The translations under genes were made by a program, and so were the position numbers. A stretch of 64,000 nucleotides of DNA from Tachypleus tridentatus (lineage: Eukaryota; Arthropoda; Merostomata; Xiphosura; Limulidae): the NCBI RefSeq assembly GCF_004210375.1, contig NC_134830.1, forward strand, positions 2,976,001 through 3,040,000, given 5' to 3'. The notes beneath the pieces were generated by a model that was given only the letters and a program-made list of their open reading frames with translations, ran no database searches and was not told where the DNA came from. Position 1 is the stretch's first letter; each line of letters opens with the position of its first letter. This document shows positions 56,500 to 64,000 of the stretch, in pieces.

Positions 56500-58256
56500 A
56501 GGAAGTAGCTGATACATGGAGCATCGCTGATACTCTAGGTGAAAGCTTTTGCCTGGTATCTAGCACTTTGCTTCTTCCACTTTCTTAGCCATCAAGACTT
56601 GGGCAGAGCAGTCACCTCTTTCCTTTCAAGCTGATTGTCTCTATGACTATACTCGTCTCTTTAAACTGGTGGAACTCAAACCAGCCCTTCATCAGTCTGA
56701 CAGTGCATTGGTTGGATCTGATGATGTACACTATGACATGCTGTGCCATCTATCTCCTGTTTCTCTTGCTATTCATCTGGATCTGGCAAGAGAATGGTTT
56801 TCCTGATGCCTAGTGCCAAACCATTGCCCTGCCTTTCTCCAAGCCTGGGAAGGATCCCAAGATTCCTTCTAACTACCGTCCAGTTGCTTTGACGAGCTGT
56901 CTCTGTAAGACCTTAGATTGGATGGTTAATGCTAATCTTGTTTCTCGAATCAAACAACCTCCTCTCGCCTATCCACTGTGGGTTCCCACGACAGTGCTCC
57001 ACCATGGACCACCTGATTCGACTTGAAACGTCAATCAGAAAATGATGTCTTTCTCAAATTACAACATCTTGTATCAATATTCTTTGACATTGAGAAGACT
57101 TATGATACAACATGGGGGTATGGCATTTTGCCTGACCTCCACATGTATGGGTTACGTGGCCATTTGCCCATTTTTATTAAAATGTTTTTAATGGACAGGA
57201 GAATCCGAGTTCGTGTGGTTTCAACACTTAATGATGTGGACCACAGCAAACGGCTTTACCTTCTCTCTCTCTAAAACCGTTTGTATGCACTTTTGTCACC
57301 AATGGTGTATTCATCCTGATCCTGAACTCTCAGTGATGTCGAGTAACCCACTTGTTGAGAAATTTATATGCAAAAACGGCTCGTTTGGGTTGAGAAAATA
57401 TTTTACATAGAAGAGCGAACAACGTTTCGACCTTCTTCGGTCATCGTCAGGTTCACAAGGTTCGTATCCTTTGTGAACCTGACATGACCGAAGAAGGTCG
57501 AAACGTTGTTCGCTCTTCTATGTAAAATATTTTCTCAACCCAAACGAGCCGTTTTTGCATATAAATGATCCTGAACTCTGTATCAGTGAAGTTATACTGC
57601 CTGTGGTCTCTAAGACTAAGTTCTTGGGGCTTATCTTTGACCGTAAGCTGACCTTTATACTACACATCAAGCAGCTACAGGTCAAATGTACAAGAGCACT
57701 GAACATCCTTCGTTTATACTCTATCACCACTTGGGAAGCGGATCGACGTTCTATGCTAAAGATATATCGTGCTCTTATTAGATCAAAACTAGACTATGGA
57801 TCTCTGGTCTATGGCTCTGCCAGATCATCGGCCTTAAGGATGCTAGACCCTATTCATCATCAAGAACTTTGGCTATGCACTAGGGGTTTCTGCACTTCCC
57901 CAGTTCAAAGCTTATACATAGAGTCTCGTGAACCTTCTTTGCACCTCCGCTGTTTGCAACTGTCTTTATTGTATGCTTCGAAACTTCGTTTCTCACCTAA
58001 ACATCCCACCTGGGGTTGTGTTTTCCTTCCTCTATGGGCCTTACTTTTTCAAAACAGACAGTCTGTCATTGCTCCTTTTGTGCTTCGTATCCAGGCAAAG
58101 TTGGATGAATTGGGTCTGTCCTTGGATAACATTGCTGTATCCACTTGTCAACCCATCTCACTATGGCTTCTTACTGTCCCCATTTGTGACCTATCTTTAC
58201 GTCATCTGAGAAAAGTAGATACTCCTGATTGGAAATACTGTCTGTTATTTGCTTAA
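56500..58256 (+). pseudogene. LINE reverse transcriptase region, disabled
   Basis: NYRPVALTSCLCKTLDWMVN is visible near 56868, following LPFSKPGKDPKIPS. Frameshifts follow at 56980-57030. Between RIRVRVVSTL (near 57200) and TTANGFTFSLSKTVCMHF (near 57240) the sequence jumps over the part that should hold the YxDD active site, so the catalytic motif is deleted. The thumb-like region FLGLIFDRKLTFILHIKQ runs from 57600. A foldback insertion (57337-57566) interrupts it. Confidence 0.82.
57337..57566. mobile_element. Foldback insertion with about 96-bp inverted arms (Penelope-like terminal sequence)
   Basis: Left arm about 57362-57458, right arm about 57471-57566, near-perfect reverse complements around a 12-base centre. 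It is flanked by a duplicated target: GATCCTGAACTCTCAGTGA at 57318-57336 and GATCCTGAACTCTGTATCAG from 57567. The arms carry TGAACCTGACGATGACCG and GAAGAAGGTCGAAACGTTG. The same sequence appears as a single copy at 62866-62962. The motif looks like the terminal repeats of Penelope-like elements, some of which hold hammerhead ribozymes; that naming is from memory. Confidence 0.75.
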
Positions 58257-58976
58257 CAGCTTTCAAGCCATCCTTCCATTCCTATTTATACAAATGGTTC
58301 GAAGTCAGGTGACTGTGTGAGCTCTGCCATGATATGTTGTGGTTCGGTGGTTGTGTACAGAATCTCCTGTACAGCTTCTGTGTTCACTGCTGAACTGTAC
58401 GTCATTTCTCTTGCCCTGCATCACAGGGAAGCTAAGCAGTACTCAAATTGTACAATTTATACTAACTGGCTTAGTTCTATACTGGCCCTGGAATCGCTTC
58501 ACGTTAGTTCATACCCTGTTCTTACCAATATTCCAAACCGACTGGCCCATTTCTCTTTAACATCTACTTCTATCCAGTTTTTCTGGATACCAAGCCACGT
58601 TGGTATTCGATGGAACAAGCTCGCCGACACCACAGCTAAATCTATTTGCTCTGGCACTATCACCGCTGTGCCTGTTCCATACATGGACTGTGGTCCTGTA
58701 TTCAAGGCTCGGCTCCGTGCCAGCTGGCAGTCGACTTGTAGTGAGCAACGCGAAAACAAGCTTTTCCAAATAAAACCCTCTATTCTACTTTGGCCGTCTT
58801 TTAACCGTAATGATTTGAAAGAGGAGGTTGTTCTAACTAGCCTGCACATTGGTCACAGTTTTTTAACTCATAGTTTTCTTTTATCTGGAACTGATGCACC
58901 AGTGTGTAGTTTGTGTAACACTCAGAACACAATAAGTCACATTTTACTTTCTTGTCATCATTATGATTCACAATGA
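58257..58976 (+). pseudogene. LINE RNase H domain and C-terminus, catalytic residues altered
   Basis: PIYTNGSKSGDCVSSAMI is the first RNase H block, with Asn where the catalytic Asp (YTDGS) is expected. AELYVISLAL keeps the Glu. NCTIYTNWLSSILAL again has Asn for Asp. FFWIPSHVGIRWNKLADTTA is the last block. A CCHC-like tail (CSLCNTQNTISHILLSCHH) follows. A TGA at 58974-58976 ends the frame where related elements continue to about 59120. Confidence 0.88.
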
Positions 58977-59531
58977 CAGCACCATTTTAAAAATGTTCTG
59001 TCCCAAGGTTTGTCCATAATGTTAAACAGCGTTATTGGTGATGGTGACACTGTGTCCACCTCAGAAATGGTTTTAGTTTTTTTAAAGGCCATTAATCTTT
59101 TTAATGCCATTTACGTTTGTTAATTTATACATTACACATCTTTAATGTGGCTACCTTTTGAAATACCACAGTTCATCTAGTTTGATTTGAAATTAGAAAC
59201 TGACCGTAATATTAAGTAACTCGAAACCAGGACTGGAAAGACAAACTTCAGGTGACTGACGGTTGGTTTTGTACTTACCTGTTAGTCTTCCTGGTGAGTT
59301 ATGATAATTATAGTCACGCTACAGAAAGTCCTTTACAACTTGAATAACTGTAGTTTTTCTCTTTATGTCGTAGACTAAATGTAAACATTGGTTTTATGCT
59401 ATTTATGTTTAACTTTGTTTTGTTTTATCTTAATTTCCTTTCGTGAATTTTACTGAATTTACTTTTACCTTTTTACCAGATGTTTGACACAGATAGGCCT
59501 AGTTGCTTTGTGCCATAAAACAATAAATCAA

Positions 59532-59725
59532 CCAATCTGTAACATTGTGTATCACAAAGATTGTGTTATATCTATATCATTGCATATTACAAAGTTTGGT
59601 TTGTATCTATATCATCGTGTATTGCAAAGTTTGGATTATATCTATAACATTGTGCATTACAAAATTTGGGTTACATCTATAACATTGCTCATTAAAATTT
59701 TTACCGTATATATAGCATTCTGCAT
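59532..59725. repeat. About 38-bp tandem repeat, right part
   Basis: Continuation of the array at 54425-54713, with ATATCTATATCATTGCATAT and TACAAAGTTTGGTTT-type copies. Confidence 0.8.
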
Positions 59726-59744
59726 TTCTGGGTTGTACTATACT

Positions 59745-61690
59745 GTTGTCAGAATAAAGTTTGTCTCTTATAAAGCAACTCGGATGTCTCAGCTAAACTG
59801 TATTATACTGTTGATAGAATATAAATCATACTTTATAAAGCCACTAGGATGTACTATACTGTTGATAGAATATAGATCATACTTTATAAAGCCACTAGGA
59901 TGTACTATACTGTTGATAGAATATAGATCATACTTTATAAAGCCACTAGGATGTACTATACTGTTGATAGAATATAGATCATACTTTATAAAGCCACTAG
60001 GATGTACTATACTGTTGATAGAATATAGATCATACTTTATAAAGCCACTAGGATGTACTATACTGTTGATAGAATATAAATCATACTTTATAAAGCCACT
60101 AGGATGTACTATACTGTTGATAGAATATAGATCATACTTTATAAAGCCACTAGGATGTACTATACTGTTGATAGAATATAGATCATACTTTATAAAGCCA
60201 CTAGGATGTACTATACTGTTGACAGAATGTAGCCTCTAGAATGTACATACTGTTGATACTTTATAAAGCCACTAGGATGTACTATACTGTTGATAGAATA
60301 TAGATCATACTTTATAAAGCCACTAGGATGTACTATACTGTTGATAGAATATAGATCATACTTTATAAAGCCACTAGGATGTACTATACTGTTGATATAT
60401 AGATCATACTTTATAAAGCCACTAGGATTTTATAAAGCCACTAGGATGTACTATACTGTTGATAGAATATAGATCATACTTTATAAAGCCACTAGGATGT
60501 ACTATACTGTTGATAGAATATAGATCATACTTTATAAAGCCACTAGGATGTACTATACTGTTGATAGAATATAGATCATACTTTATAAAGCCACTAGGAT
60601 GTACTATACTGTTGATAGAATATAGATCATACTTTATAAAGCCACTAGGATGTACTATACTGTTGATAGAATATAGATCATACTTTATAAAGCCACTAGG
60701 ATGTACTATACTGTTGATAGAATATAGATCATACTTTATAAAGCCACTAGGATGTACTATACTGTTGATAGAATATAGATCATACTTTATAAAGCCACTA
60801 GGATGTACTATACTGTTGATAGAATATAGATCATACTTTATAAAGCCACTAGGATGTACTATACTGTTGATAGAATATAGATCATACTTTATAAAGCCAC
60901 TAGGATGTACTATACTGTTGATAGAATATAGATCATACTTTATAAAGCCACTAGGATGTACTATACTGTTGATAGAATATAGATCATACTTTATAAAGCC
61001 ACTAGGATGTACTATACTGTTGATAGAATATAGATCATACTTTATAAAGCCACTAGGATGTACTATACTGTTGATAGAATATAGATCATACTTTATAAAG
61101 CCACTAGGATGTACTATACTGTTGATAGAATATAGATCATACTTTATAAAGCCACTAGGATGTACTATACTGTTGATAGAATATAGATCATACTTTATAA
61201 AGCCACTAGGATGTACTATACTGTTGATAGAATATAGCTCATACTTTATAAAGCCTCTAGAATGTACTATACTGTTGATATAATATAGATCATACTTTAT
61301 AAAGCCACTAGGATGTACTATACTGTTGATAGAATATAGATCATACTTTATAAAGCCACTAGGATGTACTATACTGTTGACAGAATGTAGCTCATACTTT
61401 ATAAAGCCTCTAGAATGTACTATACTGTTGATATAATATAGATCATACTTTATAAAGCCACTAGGATGTACTATACTGTTGATATAATATAGATCATACT
61501 TTATAAAGCCTCTAGAATGTACTATACTGTTGATATAATATAGATCATACTTTATAAAGCCACTAGGATGTACTATACTGTTGATAGAATGTAGCTCATA
61601 CTTTATAAAGCCACTAGGATGTACTATACTGTTGACAGAATGTAGCTCATACTTTATAAAGCCACTAGGATGTACTATACTGTTGATAGA
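59745..61690. repeat. 51-bp minisatellite, homogeneous core, about 38 copies
   Basis: The unit has ATAGATCATACTTTATAAAG, CCACTAGGATGTACTATACT and GTTGATAGAAT. Many copies are identical over long runs (60459-61220). The unit is a multiple of three and reads IEYRSYFIKPLGCTILL. Near 60230-60460 there are a few rearranged, shortened copies. Confidence 0.96.
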
Positions 61691-62765
61691 ATATACTTCA
61701 TCTTTTTAAAGGCTACTCGGATGTCTGAGCTAGACTGTATGATACTATACTATTGATAGAATATACATGTAGTTCGTCTCTTATATAGCCAGTCGCCTGT
61801 CACAACCTGGCTTTACTATACTGTTAATAAAATACAGTTCGTGCCTTGTAAAGCCACTCCTATGTCTCAGCTAAAATATATTACACTGTTGAAAGAATAT
61901 AGTTGATGTCTTATGAAGCCACTACGATGTACTATACTGTTTATAGAATATAGTTCATCTGTTATAAAGACACTCGGACGTCTCAGCTAGGCTGTACTAT
62001 ACTATTGATAGAATGTAGTTCACACCTTAAAAAGACACTCGGAAGTCTCAGCTATGCTGTACTAGACTCTTAATAGAATATAGTTCATTTATTATAAAGC
62101 CACTAGGATATTTGTACTAGTCTGTACTATACTGTTGATAGAATTTAGTTAACTCTATTAAAGCCTCTCGATTGTCACAGCAAGGTTGTATTATAATGTT
62201 GACAGAACATAGTTCGTCTTTTATAAAGACACTCGAAGTCTCAGATAGGCTGTACTATGCTCTTGAGAGAATATAGTTCGTTTCTTATATAACTCTCGGC
62301 TGTTAAAACTAGGCTATACTATACTGTTGATAGAATACAGTTTAACTCTTATAAAGCCATTCGGCTGTCACAACTACGTTGTACTACACTGTTCACAGAA
62401 TATAGTTTGTCTCTTATAAAGCCACTCGGATGAGTAAATTGGCTGTACTATACTGTTGACAGAATACATTTCCTATCTTATAATGCCACTAGGCTGTACT
62501 ATAGTGTTTATATATTATAGTTTGTTTGTTATAAAGCCACTCGGTTGTCACAACTAAACTGTACTGTAATGTTCACAGAATATAGTTCGTCTTTTATAAA
62601 CCCATTCGGCTGTCTCAGCTAGGTTGTATTATACTGTTCGTATAATATAGTTCACCTCTTATAAAGACATTCGGTTGTCACAGCTAGGTTTTACTATACT
62701 GTTGACAGAATATAGTTCGTTTCTTATAAAGCCACTCGGCTGTCTCCTCCAGCTTGTATTATCGA
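61691..62765. repeat. Diverged 65-70-bp flank of the 51-bp minisatellite
   Basis: Copies share TACTATACTGTTGATAGAAT and TTATAAAGCCACTCGG but have an additional segment of about 16 bp (CTGTCACAACTAGG-like) that the core unit lacks. They differ strongly from each other. Confidence 0.88.
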
Positions 62766-62865
62766 TGATCAAACCACTCTAAGCACGCCCTCTACATTCC
62801 TATACTCAATTATACAACCCCCCCCCTCAAACATGTGATTAGCTATCGGTCAGTTACCTTTTTCT

Positions 62866-62962
62866 TTCTTTGTGAACCTGACGATGACCGAAAAAGGTCG
62901 AAACGTTGTTGTTCCTCTACATAAAATTTTCTCAATCTATACCAGCCGTTTTTACATATATA
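62866..62962 (+). mobile_element. Single copy of the Penelope-like terminal sequence
   Basis: Matches one arm of the foldback at 57337-57566: TGTGAACCTGACGATGACCG, AAAAAGGTCGAAACGTTGTT, AAAATTTTCTCAA and GCCGTTTTTACATATATA. Confidence 0.75.
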
Positions 62963-63764
62963 GAGAACCAATGTGATACCCAAAATAAAATTTATTGAAT
63001 GAGGTATATAAAACGTACAAGCACAACCGAAAGGCTAAAGTAACGGACTAAGAAGTTACATAAAGCTCTCGAAGCAGAAAAAACAGAACTAATGAACAAT
63101 AAAAACTTAGCATAGAATGTCCAACTTCTCAACATTCACGTTGCATGGTACTAGTGTTTCAGCAATTAGTCTGACGTCAACCAGACGTACGCATTGGTCG
63201 GACAAAGATTGGGCATCTCTCTGTCTTGGCTTGAATGCATGAAGCAAAATTAGAATAAAAGTACGTCATGTTTGGGGTATTAATCATGGAATAGAGGAGA
63301 TAATGCATTTTTATCAATTTATTCAGAAACATTTACTGCAGCTGTTCGTCTCTTCGCAAGGAGGCTCAACTAAAGATTTTGAAAATGTGAAAACAATATG
63401 CAGTCGCGAATATAACACTTCATCAGCTAGTACAAAATACAAACTCATTGAGATAGATTGGTAAAAACACACCATCACTGGAAATAGCTCCAGATAGGTT
63501 GGTCAAAAATATACACTTTTAGTAACTTTCAAGATACGTTAGTGAGAAATGTATTTAAATGTATCGAAATGTTTTAAAGTGTTTTGTGTTTAATTACTAC
63601 CACGACTATAGAAACTAAAGACTTTCATAATTATTATATCACTTCTCATTTCATATGTAGATTATTTTAACTGTAAGGATTATCTTTAGCCCTTATAGCG
63701 AGATTCGCTTAATAGGTCATGACTATAAAGTAAAAATATGCCATGAATCGATTCCTCGTAGAAA
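62963..63764. other. Intergenic or intronic, nothing recognised
   Basis: No ORF or repeat that I can assign. It may belong to the first intron or 5' flank of the channel gene on the minus strand. Confidence 0.45.
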
Positions 63765-63850
63765 CATACGTATTATTACCATGTATAAACATACGTATTA
63801 TTACCATGCAGAAACATATGTATTATGACCATGCAGAAACATCAATTTCC
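63765..63850. repeat. 25-bp tandem repeat, about 3 copies
   Basis: The unit has AGAAACATACGTATTATTAC and CATGC or CATGT. Confidence 0.85.
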
Positions 63851-63908
63851 TCGTGCTAAGATTACAATCCGCTCTGAACGAAACTCGCCTGTTTTACTTC
63901 TTTATTTA

Positions 63909-64000
63909 GGCCCGGCATGGACCAGTGGGTTAAGGCGTGCGACTCGTAATCTGAGGGCCGCGGATTAACATCATTGTCGCACCAAATATGCTCGCCTTTT
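63909..64000 (+). mobile_element. tRNA-derived SINE, cut by the window end
   Basis: Starts AGGCCCGGCATGGACCAGTG, with A box TGGGTTAAGGCG, anticodon region GACTCGTAATCTGAGG, a damaged B box and CACCAAATATGCTCGCC. It is the first-family head; the body lies outside the window. Confidence 0.88.

Larger units (their letters stand above)
54714..59531 (+). mobile_element. RNase H-bearing non-LTR retrotransposon (I/jockey-like LINE), decayed
   Basis: The element is visibly richer in G+C than its surroundings. It has a leader (54714-55360), an APE endonuclease region, a reverse transcriptase region, an RNase H region ending near 58976, a 3' UTR and an end with AACAATAAATCAACCAA at about 59510-59527. 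Endonuclease, RT and RNase H in this order are typical of I-group LINEs. Copies of the same minisatellite lie on both sides, so it inserted into that array. Exact target duplications cannot be resolved because the target is repetitive. Confidence 0.87.

Noticed and set aside
57518-57730. Minus-strand ORF across the foldback
   Set aside because: Shadow of the LINE reverse transcriptase frame and of the palindrome.
59270-59330. Strong minus-strand splice donor (ACAG|GTAAGT) as the missing signal-peptide exon
   Set aside because: The frame needed to join exon A has a stop close by and no ATG; the site is inside the LINE 3' UTR.
60459-61283. 274-codon ORF as a gene
   Set aside because: Pure 51-bp tandem repeat read in one frame; no start context and no unique sequence.

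Overview
This window is eukaryotic nuclear DNA: AT-rich, gene-poor, with spliced genes, tRNA-derived SINEs, decayed transposons and a very large amount of minisatellite DNA. The SINE tail (A and B boxes followed by a conserved body ending in a CAAACAAAC-type tract) and the second SINE family look like the abundant families of horseshoe crabs. I therefore suggest a chelicerate, probably a horseshoe crab. That is from memory and was not tested.

Two protein-coding genes are well supported. (1) CDAN1 (codanin-1) is at 10539-14579 (+), a complete 1346-codon single-exon ORF with an in-frame stop just upstream and AATAAA signals downstream. (2) A Cys-loop ligand-gated ion channel subunit lies on the minus strand from 54355 down to 33104. 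I assembled it from eight exons with GT/AG boundaries and fully compatible phases. It shows the C-x13-C Cys-loop, the WxPD motif, TM1-TM4 and a PGR sequence before TM2. Its signal-peptide exon was not found and probably lies at higher coordinates. A possible two-exon 30-residue micropeptide gene (31914-32548, +) sits tail-to-tail with the channel gene.

Layout: 1-3.4 kb SINE and a decayed ZMYM1-like hAT transposon; 3.4-10.4 kb mostly featureless with a 33-bp array and SINEs; 10.4-15.05 kb CDAN1; 17-24 kb three minisatellite arrays plus SINEs; 24.08-26.39 kb a Buster-like hAT element with TIRs and an 8-bp target duplication; 26.85-31.6 kb two arrays (57-bp and about 41-bp units); 31.9-54.36 kb the micropeptide candidate and the channel gene; 54.4-59.7 kb a decayed RNase H-bearing LINE inserted into a tandem array and itself carrying a foldback insertion; 59.7-62.8 kb a 51-bp array; then about 1 kb of unassigned sequence and a SINE cut by the window edge.

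The most striking structural feature is that each of the seven identified introns of the channel gene carries its own different minisatellite family (units of about 29 to 75 bp). By my boundaries arrays fill roughly two thirds of the intronic sequence. Several arrays here have unit lengths divisible by three and therefore give long repetitive ORFs that should not be taken as proteins without expression evidence.
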